A stretch of 64,000 nucleotides of DNA from Gemmataceae bacterium (GTDB lineage: Bacteria > Planctomycetota > Planctomycetia > Gemmatales > Gemmataceae), in contig SHZZ01000006.1 of assembly GCA_009692005.1 (NCBI GenBank), positions 46,847 through 110,846 of the forward strand, given 5' to 3'. Position numbers and translations under genes: made by a program. Below, in pieces: positions 1 through 7,591 of this stretch. The notes beneath the pieces are model-generated. The model ran no database searches. It was not told where the DNA came from and saw only the letters and a program-made list of their open reading frames with translations. Position 1 is the first letter of the stretch. Each line of letters starts with the position of its first letter.

Positions 1-1
1 C

Positions 2-910
2 GGTCAGGTTCAGCTACCAGAACTGCTTCACGATTCCAGGGAACCCCAAATTAAACTCGATACCCTAACCGCTTTGACCATTCAGGGGAAAAACCAACAA
101 GCCTTGGGGACAATGGTTTTTTGGCATTGCCATCCAGAAACACTGGCCAGCGAAAACAAGCTGATCAGCTCTGATTTTGTCGGATACGCGGCCAAGGAAA
201 TTGAAAAACAGATTGGGGGAAAATCGGTGTTATTCACTGGCGCGGTCGGCGGCTTGATGACCTCTTTGCGGGTTCCCATCAAGGATTCAAAGGGGGAATT
301 ACTCAAGGACGGATCGTACGAAAAAACGGAGAGGTATGGGAAATTGCTGGCTAAGGGTTGCGTGGATTCCCTAAAGGCAGGGGCAAAGTTGAATCTTTCA
401 ACCCTTTCGGTTCGTGCCAAGAAAATCTATTTGCCGGTGGACAACCCGCTGTACCGCCTGGCAGGCCAGCTTGGCGTTTTCAAACGGCCGAATTATGAAT
501 TTGACGCCAACACTCGGGAAGGAACTGGCCCCATAGAAGGCGCCAAAAATCCGGCCATTCAAACCGAGGTGGCCATAGTCCGAATTGGAGATCTTTCCAT
601 TGCCTGCATCCCTGGAGAGATTTACCCGGAACTGGTCCTGGGTAAAGTAGTTGAAAAGGCTGAAAAAGAAGCGGACTTTCCCGAGGCCCCGATTGAGCCG
701 CCGGTTTTTCATTCCTTAAAAACCAAATATCAAACCATGGTAGGACTTGCCAATGATGAAGTTGGTTACATTCTTCCTAAAAGGCAATGGGATGAGAAAA
801 AACCCTTCGCCTACGGGAGGAAAACCGCACCGTATGGGGAAGTCAACAGCCTCGGGCCGGAAACGGCAAAGTTGATTTGCGAATCCTTACAATTCTTATC
901 CAAAGAGTAA
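2..910 (+). CDS. Neutral/alkaline ceramidase-like protein, 5' truncated by the window
   Basis: The reading frame is open from base 2 to the stop at 908-910, so the true start lies upstream and about 302 C-terminal residues are visible. The stretch FWHCHPETL followed by SSDFVGYAAKEIE matches the conserved core of neutral/alkaline non-lysosomal ceramidases (PF04734 type), which hydrolyse the N-acyl bond of ceramides. The later GLANDEVGYILP is also typical of that family. The usual Gly-Asp-rich motif after the core is replaced here by GAVGGLM, so catalytic activity is uncertain. Many planctomycetes carry secreted relatives of unknown substrate. It converges with the small lipoprotein gene that ends at 915. 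Confidence 0.65.
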   Translation, partial: GQVQLPELLHDSREPQIKLDTLTALTIQGKNQQALGTMVFWHCHPETLASENKLISSDFVGYAAKEIEKQIGGKSVLFTGAVGGLMTSLRVPIKDSKGELLKDGSYEKTERYGKLLAKGCVDSLKAGAKLNLSTLSVRAKKIYLPVDNPLYRLAGQLGVFKRPNYEFDANTREGTGPIEGAKNPAIQTEVAIVRIGDLSIACIPGEIYPELVLGKVVEKAEKEADFPEAPIEPPVFHSLKTKYQTMVGLANDEVGYILPKRQWDEKKPFAYGRKTAPYGEVNSLGPETAKLICESLQFLSKE

Positions 911-914
911 GCGG

Positions 915-1268
915 TCATTTCCCCCGGGACACTGGGTTGGCTGGAGTGGGTTGGGCTTGCGGCACGATTTTGGGCATTGGCGCCGGAGTCAAAGGCAAGC
1001 CATCTTTGCCGTTAAGCTTGGGTGGTTCCGTTTGCGTAGAAACCCCCGGGGGAGGCAAAATCGGCGCCTGCTGGATAATTACCGGCGAAGATTCCTCAAT
1101 AACAGGCTGCCCCTGCTGCACGATGAATTCGCCCGTCCCCAAAGAATCGCTCATTGCCGCGTTGGCATCTTTATTCCGGTTCAGGAAAGTGCCATTGCCC
1201 CAATGGCATCCCAAAGTGGTAGCAAGGCCAGCCAAAATTGCGCCAGAGACAATTTTTCGAATGAACAT
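915..1268 (-). CDS. Small proline-rich lipoprotein
   Basis: A 117-residue protein beginning MFIRKIVSGAILAGLATTLGC: a basic n-region, a hydrophobic core and a Cys at about residue 21, which looks like a lipobox although Thr at -3 is unusual. The mature part is rich in Pro, Gln and Val with no recognisable domain. It is probably anchored in the outer or inner membrane. It lies downstream of the S41 gene on the same strand but is separated from it by a terminator-like hairpin, so it is probably transcribed on its own. No function can be assigned. Confidence 0.6.
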   Translation of the reverse strand: MFIRKIVSGAILAGLATTLGCHWGNGTFLNRNKDANAAMSDSLGTGEFIVQQGQPVIEESSPVIIQQAPILPPPGVSTQTEPPKLNGKDGLPLTPAPMPKIVPQAQPTPANPVSRGK

Positions 1269-1350
1269 AGTTCCGCACCCCGTTGGAAAGCTGAAAAACC
1301 CCGTGTTGAACTATGACCCAAAAAATCAGGTGCGGCAATTTTGTTGAGAA

Positions 1351-1394
1351 AATTAAATAAAAACGCGATGAACCTGGTATGGTCCATCGCGTTT
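1351..1394 (-). terminator. Rho-independent terminator after the S41 protease gene
   Basis: Perfect 10-bp inverted repeat, AAACGCGATG at 1361-1370 and CATCGCGTTT at 1385-1394, with a further ACC/GGT pairing inside the loop. Read on the minus strand, the stem is followed by a T-rich tail (positions 1360 down to 1351). It sits 40 bp past the stop of the minus-strand gene at 1435. Confidence 0.75.
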
Positions 1395-1434
1395 AAGAGT
1401 ATCCACCGGAAAAACCGGCAAGGTTTTGCAAAAA

Positions 1435-4041
1435 CTAGCCTGCCTTTTTGGCGGGAGATTCCTTGGCGGTGGAAATGTTCTCGCGCAAATAATTCAGGGC
1501 TTCATCCAGTTGCTTGTCTTTGAATTCCTTTTTTTCACCGGGAGTCCCACTCGGAATTTTCTTGTGAATAATCTCAATTTCCCGGTGGTGCTCCATCAAA
1601 TCATCCCTTTCCTTGCGGGACAGCTTGATTTCCAAATCAGGCTTTACTCCCCATTCATCCTCGTCTTTTCCCCCGGTGCTGGATTTGTTGAGATTCTTGC
1701 CATTGGGCCGCCAGAAAGAAGCAATGGTAAGTTTCAATTCGCCATCGCCAAACGGCTGAATGTTTTGCACGCTGCCTTTTCCGTAACTCCGCTCACCAAC
1801 AATCAAAGCGCGGTGATGATCCTGCAAAGCGGCGGAAACAATTTCGCTGCCACTGGCGCTTCCCCCGTTAACCAGGCAAACCATGGGGAATTCCAGCAAG
1901 CTGCCTTCGTGGATGCCGGTATGCTTGGATTCCCGTCCGGCGCGCGGACGAATGCTGACGATCAAGCCGTCATCAATGAAAAGATCGGAAATATCAACCG
2001 CGCTGTCGAGCAACCCACCGGGGTTAAAGCGCAAATCGAGTACAAACCCCTTAACGCCTTTGCCCACAAGTTCCCGCATGATTTTCAGCAAATCGCGAGC
2101 GGTGTTTCGGGAAAAACTGGTCAAGCGGACATAGCCAATTTTTGATTTGGGATCGATCATGTAATTCCAATCGTCGTCCTTATTCCTTTGAAAGCCAAGG
2201 ACCGTTTCAACCTCCACCCTGCCCCGGGTAATTTCAAATTCCAAAGGCTTCTCCTCTCCTTCCCGTTTAACCACAATTTTGACCTTGGTATTGGCCCGGC
2301 CAAGGATTTTCTTGACCGCATCCGAAAGCTGCATGCCCTTGGTGGAAATCACTTCCTGTTCGGGCAACTTTTTCCCCTCACTATCGACTTCACGAATTAC
2401 GGTTGTGATAATATCCCCCGCCATGACTCCGGCTTTGTAGGCCGGGCTGTTTTTGATCGGAGTCACGACCAGCAACATATCAGTGTTAGAGTCCTTGCGA
2501 ATTTGCACGCCAATACCGGTAAAATTCCCCTGCACATCCCGGTCAAAATTGGCCTTGGTTTCGGCGTCAATGTAAGTGGTGTAGGGGTCCAGGTGGCTTA
2601 ACATGCGTTGCAAGGTAATGTCGATATCCTTGCCTTTATCAAGGTCCTCTCTTTTTCCCAGGTGCATGCGGGCGGCAGCAAGAACCTCGAGAATATCCTT
2701 TTCCTTGAGTTCCTTCGGGGATTTCAATTTATCCCCAATCGCGCCTGGAATTTTTTCCTCAATCCGGCGGAATAACCCCCGGATGCCCCATGCAGCCATC
2801 TCCCCAGGGTTGACATCCTTGACATAGCCTTTACGAATGGCTTCAATCGCTTTCAAAACCGTTTTTGAAAAGGCATCGGCCTTTCCTTGACCCAACTTGG
2901 TTTGCTCGAGGATTTCCTTCCTTTTGGTTTCAAACTGATCGTAAGTCGATTTCCCATCCGCCAGGGCCTGGTATTCCTTGCGCAGGTTCCTTTGCGCCTC
3001 GAGGCGTGGCATTTGCGCCAGGTAAGTTTTTCCTTCCTGGACCATTTCCTTGGAAAGTTTTCCATCTCCGGCCAGCTTTTCAAATTTGCTCAAGCGCGCC
3101 TGCGATTGAGAATATGGCCCAGGATTCCTGCAAATGCCAAAATGGTTGATGCGTCCACCAAGGGCCCAATGCATCTGGTTTTTCTCTTCCCGGGTTTTTC
3201 CATTTTTCCTGGCCAGTTCAGGAATTTCCTTGTCCAAGTATTCGGCCAGTTCATCGACGGTGACAATGCCATCGGGTTCATACCCGTCCTTGTCGGCGGC
3301 GCCTTTCAATCCATTCAAAAGGGACTGAGTAAAAATCCCCTGGTTTTCCAGGTCAAGAGATTGGGTCAAGCCATTGGTGGCAAGAAAAACCGCCCGGCCT
3401 TGCACCGGACTGGAATCTTCGCCTTCATCCTCGCCAAAAAATTCCTGGTAGGGGTTCTGCCCAAGAGTAACCTCCGCCACCGATTTCCCTTGAGCCAGGA
3501 AGCCCTTAAAGTTGATATCAATGAAGGCGCAAAACTGATTCGATTTTAGGTTTTTCAAAACATCGAGAATTTCGGAACTGGCCAAGGCATTTTTCTCCCG
3601 ACCTTGAAAGGTGGAGTCGGAGGTGAAATAGCAGCGTTGGTCGCCAGAATCCCGCAGCGGCCCGCCTTCCCCAATGAAAGCAAAAAGCACCAGATCATTC
3701 GGCCCGGCCTTGGAAACCAGGAATTTCAACCCTTCTAAAATATTGGCCTTGGTGGCTGGGGCAGCGTCCTTGCCGGCATCCCCTGCCTGGGCAGGATTTC
3801 CCAAAAGCAAGCGGGTGTTTTCCTTCGACAACCCCAGCACGCCCTGTTTGGAAAGCAAGGCATGCAAAGCCAGAACATCCTTTTCCGCATTGACCCGCTC
3901 CTTGATTTGGGGGTCTTTGTATTTGCTGATCCCGGCCAAGACGGCGTAAACCTTGCCGCCCTGTCCCTGGGCCTGAGCCAAAGGAGCCAACAAGTGAGTT
4001 GCCAGGAGGCCAATGAAAACTGGGGAAAACAACTTCTTCAT
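1435..4041 (-). CDS. Secreted S41 (C-terminal processing) protease with an N-terminal degenerate caspase-like domain
   Basis: 868 residues. Residues 1-25 form a signal peptide ending AQAQ. Residues about 29-300 follow the caspase/C14 layout (VYAVLAGISKYKD, then DLVLFAFIGEGG, then FIDINFKG), but the expected catalytic His in GHG is Glu125 and the expected Cys in D-x-C is Asn177, so this domain should be inactive. A helical linker leads to an S41 protease: N-terminal helical region ending LSHLDPYTTYI, a PDZ domain at about 500-595 with GNFTGIGVQI, and the protease core with VNGGSASGSE and SYGKGS. Ser730 and Lys755 are 25 residues apart, the usual spacing of the Ser/Lys dyad. It probably acts in the periplasm on protein C-termini. 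A promoter-like site lies at 4131-4160. Confidence 0.85.
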   Translation of the reverse strand: MKKLFSPVFIGLLATHLLAPLAQAQGQGGKVYAVLAGISKYKDPQIKERVNAEKDVLALHALLSKQGVLGLSKENTRLLLGNPAQAGDAGKDAAPATKANILEGLKFLVSKAGPNDLVLFAFIGEGGPLRDSGDQRCYFTSDSTFQGREKNALASSEILDVLKNLKSNQFCAFIDINFKGFLAQGKSVAEVTLGQNPYQEFFGEDEGEDSSPVQGRAVFLATNGLTQSLDLENQGIFTQSLLNGLKGAADKDGYEPDGIVTVDELAEYLDKEIPELARKNGKTREEKNQMHWALGGRINHFGICRNPGPYSQSQARLSKFEKLAGDGKLSKEMVQEGKTYLAQMPRLEAQRNLRKEYQALADGKSTYDQFETKRKEILEQTKLGQGKADAFSKTVLKAIEAIRKGYVKDVNPGEMAAWGIRGLFRRIEEKIPGAIGDKLKSPKELKEKDILEVLAAARMHLGKREDLDKGKDIDITLQRMLSHLDPYTTYIDAETKANFDRDVQGNFTGIGVQIRKDSNTDMLLVVTPIKNSPAYKAGVMAGDIITTVIREVDSEGKKLPEQEVISTKGMQLSDAVKKILGRANTKVKIVVKREGEEKPLEFEITRGRVEVETVLGFQRNKDDDWNYMIDPKSKIGYVRLTSFSRNTARDLLKIMRELVGKGVKGFVLDLRFNPGGLLDSAVDISDLFIDDGLIVSIRPRAGRESKHTGIHEGSLLEFPMVCLVNGGSASGSEIVSAALQDHHRALIVGERSYGKGSVQNIQPFGDGELKLTIASFWRPNGKNLNKSSTGGKDEDEWGVKPDLEIKLSRKERDDLMEHHREIEIIHKKIPSGTPGEKKEFKDKQLDEALNYLRENISTAKESPAKKAG

Positions 4042-4130
4042 TACAATGAGCCCTTTCCCTATTCACGGTGATTTCAGATTATTTCCAGGTTAACCAAAGG
4101 TTGGTAGGAAAAACTCCGCATGCCTAAATT

Positions 4131-4160
4131 ATTGTCGCAACCGGGAGGATGGACTGTCAA
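4131..4160 (-). promoter_or_regulatory. Candidate sigma70-type promoter for the S41 protease gene
   Basis: On the minus strand, TTGACA (4160-4155) is followed after 18 bp by GACAAT (4136-4131). The start codon is at 4041, giving a leader of roughly 85 nt. The -35 box is a perfect consensus and the -10 box is weaker. Confidence 0.5.
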
Positions 4161-4179
4161 CCCGTAAGCAGGAGAGAAA

Positions 4180-5295
4180 TTACCAGGTCTGTCTTGCCAG
4201 TTTGCGTAAAACACCCACTCCTTTTTCCAATGTCTCTTGGCTTGTAGCGTAACTCAATCGGAAATGAGTGTCCTGGCGGCTAAAAGTTATGCCCGGAATA
4301 ACCATCAGTTTTTCTTGCAAAGCCCTCTCCACGAAGCGGGTTGCCTGCCCCCCTGGCGCCTTGGGGAAAATATAAAAAGCCCCGCCAGGAGTATTGATTT
4401 CATAATCCTCTTGCAGTTCACTGATCATAAAATTCAGCTTTTGGCTGTAGGACTCGCGAATCTTCTGGGTGTCGAAATTCACAGCTTCCAGCGCCGCTTC
4501 CTGAAATGGGCTTGGGGAACAGACAAAAGTAAACTGTTGCAGTTTGATCATTTCCTGAATTAGATGCGGGGGGCCATGGGCAAATCCCACTCGCCAACCA
4601 GTCATGGCACATGATTTACTGAATCCATCCACCACCAAGACATCGGGGTTGTAATTAGCTGGGCTGTCCATTTCCCCATCGTAATGAAATGCGCTATACA
4701 CCTCATCGGAGACCAAGAGGAGGTTGTTTTCCTTGGCAAGGACGGCCAGGGCTTTCATGGTTTCCGAATCGTAAGCTTTTCCGGTCGGGTTGGCGGGGTT
4801 ATTAAAAAGGATGGCCTTGGTCTTGGGGGTAATTGCTTTTTGAACCTTGCCGGGATCAATGGAAAAATCGGGGTAAGTATCGATAAAAACCGGCACGCCT
4901 CCCGCAAGGGAAACGAGATGCGGGTACATGACAAAATAAGGGTCAAAAACAATTACCTCGTCACCGGGGTCAATAACGGACATCAAGGCCAAGACGAGGC
5001 CGCCGCTGGTGCCGCTGGTCACCACCAAGTCCCGGTCTTGGCCAGGAAACTTCGCCTGCACAATCGCCAGCAATTTTTCCCTTAGCGCTGGTATGCCCTG
5101 AGTAACGGTGTAGGCGTTTTTCCTTGAATCAATGGCGCGCTTGGCGGCCTCCCTGATTTCCTCGGGGACATCAAAGTCCGGCAAGCCAAGGCTCAGGTTG
5201 ATTGGATCCTTGATGGACCTGGCCAGTTCAAAAATCTTGCGAATGCCGGAAGATTCAATTTTCGCCATTCGGCTGGCAATCCACCGTGAAACCAT
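4180..5295 (-). CDS. PLP-dependent class I/II aminotransferase
   Basis: 371 residues, the usual length for fold-type I aminotransferases of the aspartate/alanine group. Visible motifs are SLGLPDFDVP near residue 36, TSGTSGGL, NNPANPTGK, SDEVYSAFHYDG and GFSKSCAMTGWRVG, whose Lys is the PLP Schiff-base residue, followed by the C-terminal Arg region FRLSYA. It transfers amino groups between an amino acid and a 2-oxo acid in the cytoplasm; the substrate cannot be read from the sequence. The ATG lies 2 bp after the stop of the DUF3754-like gene, so the two are almost certainly cotranscribed. Confidence 0.88.
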   Translation of the reverse strand: MVSRWIASRMAKIESSGIRKIFELARSIKDPINLSLGLPDFDVPEEIREAAKRAIDSRKNAYTVTQGIPALREKLLAIVQAKFPGQDRDLVVTSGTSGGLVLALMSVIDPGDEVIVFDPYFVMYPHLVSLAGGVPVFIDTYPDFSIDPGKVQKAITPKTKAILFNNPANPTGKAYDSETMKALAVLAKENNLLLVSDEVYSAFHYDGEMDSPANYNPDVLVVDGFSKSCAMTGWRVGFAHGPPHLIQEMIKLQQFTFVCSPSPFQEAALEAVNFDTQKIRESYSQKLNFMISELQEDYEINTPGGAFYIFPKAPGGQATRFVERALQEKLMVIPGITFSRQDTHFRLSYATSQETLEKGVGVLRKLARQTW

Positions 5296-5297
5296 GG

Positions 5298-6548
5298 TTA
5301 CCTGTTGTTTTTCAAGGCAGTGGGGAGGTCGTGGGGTTTTTCAAAGGCTGCTGCTTCCAGGTTTTGGTAGCGCAAATTCCACAATTTGGCCAGTGCAACC
5401 TTGGCTTCAAGGGGAGGAATCGCCCGCAATTTGCCCCCGTTTTCCCGCACCATTCCCAGTGCAATGAGCTTGTCCAGGGCATCCTGAATTTCAAAATCGA
5501 TCTTTCTGCCTGTGATTTCCTGAACAAACAGTTCCGCATAGTCATCGAGCTGGCTGGCACACCATCCTTCCTCAGGCGAAAATTTCAACAAGCAAAAATA
5601 GGCCAGCAAAGCCTCCAGGGTTTCTTGCTCCTCGGCTTCATCCACCAACCGAGTCAAAACCCCGGCATTGGAATCGAGTGTCTGGTAATAAAGGTTCTTG
5701 GTCATGCGCAGGTCGTAATCCTGTTTCCTGGCCACATAGTTGTAATAAGTCCTGTAGCCATAGCCGCCGAATGCCAACGCCAAGGGCCAAATTGTCATCC
5801 CCACGATCGCCACCAGCCCCGCCTTAAGTATCCCCAGAACCAGGTTGTAAAAAATCATGACCATCCCCGCCAGGATGGGATAGCCAATCAGCCCTTTATC
5901 AAAAGGGTTTAATTTTACCTTGGCTCCAGGAAACATCATGGGAACCGAGGTTTTGGGAATATCCTTGAATAACTTCAAGAACACCTTTTGCGTATTGACC
6001 TCTTCACCTTCCCTGGCTTTTTCCCTCATTTTGATAAAGAGGGCCAGACGGGACAACCCCGGCACGGAAATCAAGTCCTTTCTCCAGGGACGCCACCAGC
6101 GCCGCACTTTCCTCTCCAATTTGCACTCGCCCCGGTAGTACATCAATAGGCGGTCGAATTCCTCCGAATTGACCATCACCTTCATCCCGAGGAATTCCCT
6201 GGATTGTGCCAGCCATGTGTCGACCATGTCCCAATTGAGTTTTTCAAAGTTGGCTTTACCCAGGAGTGATTTCACACCGTTTTCCAAATCATCCAAGGGT
6301 ATTGCGTGGTTTCCCGTAGCCGGGGTAATGGGTTGAATATCCGAATCGGGATCAAAAAGCAGGTAATGGGATTTCAACCCTTCCGCTGCTTGAAGGAAAT
6401 CGAAATTGATCAGGGCAGTAAGCCCTTGAAAAACCTGGAAAAGCAGGCCGGTCTCTTCTCCAGGGACTGCGGGATGTTTGATTAGAAATCCAACCAGGTC
6501 CACTCTGCGAATGGGAATTTGGTGTTCAAGATCCCAGGGATTTCCCAT
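5298..6548 (-). CDS. DUF3754-like (TMEM143-type) membrane protein
   Basis: 416 residues with no signal peptide. A soluble N-terminal half contains a segment rich in basic and aromatic residues (RKVRRWWRPWRKD) and KTSVPMMFPGAKVKL. Two hydrophobic segments follow (about residues 230-280, YPILAGMVMIFYNL and AIVGMTIWPLALAFGG). The C-terminal cytosolic part resembles a winged-helix-like end with EEGWCASQLDDYAE. The layout fits the DUF3754/TMEM143 family, whose function is unknown. It sits between a protein kinase gene (54 bp upstream) and an aminotransferase (2 bp downstream) on the same strand. The family call is from memory of the pattern and is moderate. Confidence 0.6.
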   Translation of the reverse strand: MGNPWDLEHQIPIRRVDLVGFLIKHPAVPGEETGLLFQVFQGLTALINFDFLQAAEGLKSHYLLFDPDSDIQPITPATGNHAIPLDDLENGVKSLLGKANFEKLNWDMVDTWLAQSREFLGMKVMVNSEEFDRLLMYYRGECKLERKVRRWWRPWRKDLISVPGLSRLALFIKMREKAREGEEVNTQKVFLKLFKDIPKTSVPMMFPGAKVKLNPFDKGLIGYPILAGMVMIFYNLVLGILKAGLVAIVGMTIWPLALAFGGYGYRTYYNYVARKQDYDLRMTKNLYYQTLDSNAGVLTRLVDEAEEQETLEALLAYFCLLKFSPEEGWCASQLDDYAELFVQEITGRKIDFEIQDALDKLIALGMVRENGGKLRAIPPLEAKVALAKLWNLRYQNLEAAAFEKPHDLPTALKNNR

Positions 6549-6602
6549 GATAGGACTTTCGCTAAGGCGCCGCCGGGACAGAAAAACCGACTCGGAAAAC
6601 GG

Positions 6603-7451
6603 TCACCATTCAAGGCCCTCAAGGCCCTCATCAGGATTTTTGATAAGGTCGTTGGCCAGCTTTTCCAGAAGAGTTTGGATCTCCTCCATTGATTCCGGGC
6701 GCGAGGTGGCCTGGAAAGACAAACAGCGGTTGACCAAATCCGCCAGGGCCTTAGGCGCCGTGGGAATTACCGTTTCCACCGGTTTGAAATTTTTCAACCA
6801 GGTTTTCAAGTCCACCGGCTTTTCTTCCTCATTCAAAGAGGCCGGGGGAAGGCGGCTGGTAATCATTCGGTACATGGCAGCGCCAAAGGAATAAATGTCG
6901 GTCCGCTCATTGACCATGTAATGTTTGGCCTGCTCCGGCGCCATGTATTCAGGAGTTCCCTGCAGCCTGACCTTGGGTTCGTCTCGCAATCGAGCCAATC
7001 CGTAATCGACAACCCGCACAATGCCATCCTGCCCTAGCATGATGTTGTTGGGCTTCAGGTCGGAGTGAAAAACATCCTTTTCGTGCAAGTGGGCCACTCC
7101 GGCGGCCACCTGGGAAAAAACCTGGACTACCCTTGGGATAGAAAGCCGGGGCGCTTCATCCAGGGTTTTTCCATTCACGAACTGAATTAACATGTGCAAT
7201 TTTTTCAGACGAAACAGCCAATCCTTGACCGGCTCCAAGGCGTAAATCTTGACTAGGTTGGGATGGTCGAGCATTTGGGCCACGCGAAATTCATGTTCCG
7301 CCTGGTCTTTGAATTTTAGCTCTTCAGGCGAATTGATCGACACGATCTTGAGGGCATAGCTGGTGGCATCTTCTTCCCGCTGAATATGCAAAATGGTGCT
7401 ATGGGCCCCAGCGCCCAAGGGGCCAAAGATGGTAAACTTCCCAATTTTCAT
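6603..7451 (-). CDS. Soluble Hanks-type serine/threonine protein kinase
   Basis: 282 residues from the ATG at 7451, which I prefer to an in-frame TTG at 7466 because GGAGGG precedes it at normal spacing. It is a complete kinase fold: glycine loop GPLGAGAHS (10-18), ATP-binding Lys35 in YALKI, catalytic loop HSDLKPNN with Asp131, metal-binding DYG (149-151) and APEQ after GTPEYM. The HRD Arg is Ser130 and DFG is DYG, both found in active bacterial kinases. Unlike most planctomycete kinases it has no transmembrane helix or extracellular sensor; it ends shortly after the kinase domain. It probably phosphorylates cytoplasmic partners, perhaps products of the two genes downstream (inference). Confidence 0.88.
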   Translation of the reverse strand: MKIGKFTIFGPLGAGAHSTILHIQREEDATSYALKIVSINSPEELKFKDQAEHEFRVAQMLDHPNLVKIYALEPVKDWLFRLKKLHMLIQFVNGKTLDEAPRLSIPRVVQVFSQVAAGVAHLHEKDVFHSDLKPNNIMLGQDGIVRVVDYGLARLRDEPKVRLQGTPEYMAPEQAKHYMVNERTDIYSFGAAMYRMITSRLPPASLNEEEKPVDLKTWLKNFKPVETVIPTAPKALADLVNRCLSFQATSRPESMEEIQTLLEKLANDLIKNPDEGLEGLEW

Positions 7452-7591
7452 CAACGCCCTCCACAAAAAAATTTGCCAGACAACTGGCCAACGCCAATCC
7501 CAAAAGTTAGCTTTTGACCTTCCCCGCGACCGGTTGTCCCATAATTATAAAGGATATTCCTATTTCGTCCCTTGCACATTTAGACTTCCAC

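Noticed and set aside
1435..4041. Active metacaspase
   Set aside because: Both catalytic residues are replaced (Glu125, Asn177).
4081..4115. AACCAAAGGTT inverted repeat upstream of the S41 gene
   Set aside because: Only 4-bp arms; too weak to call an operator.
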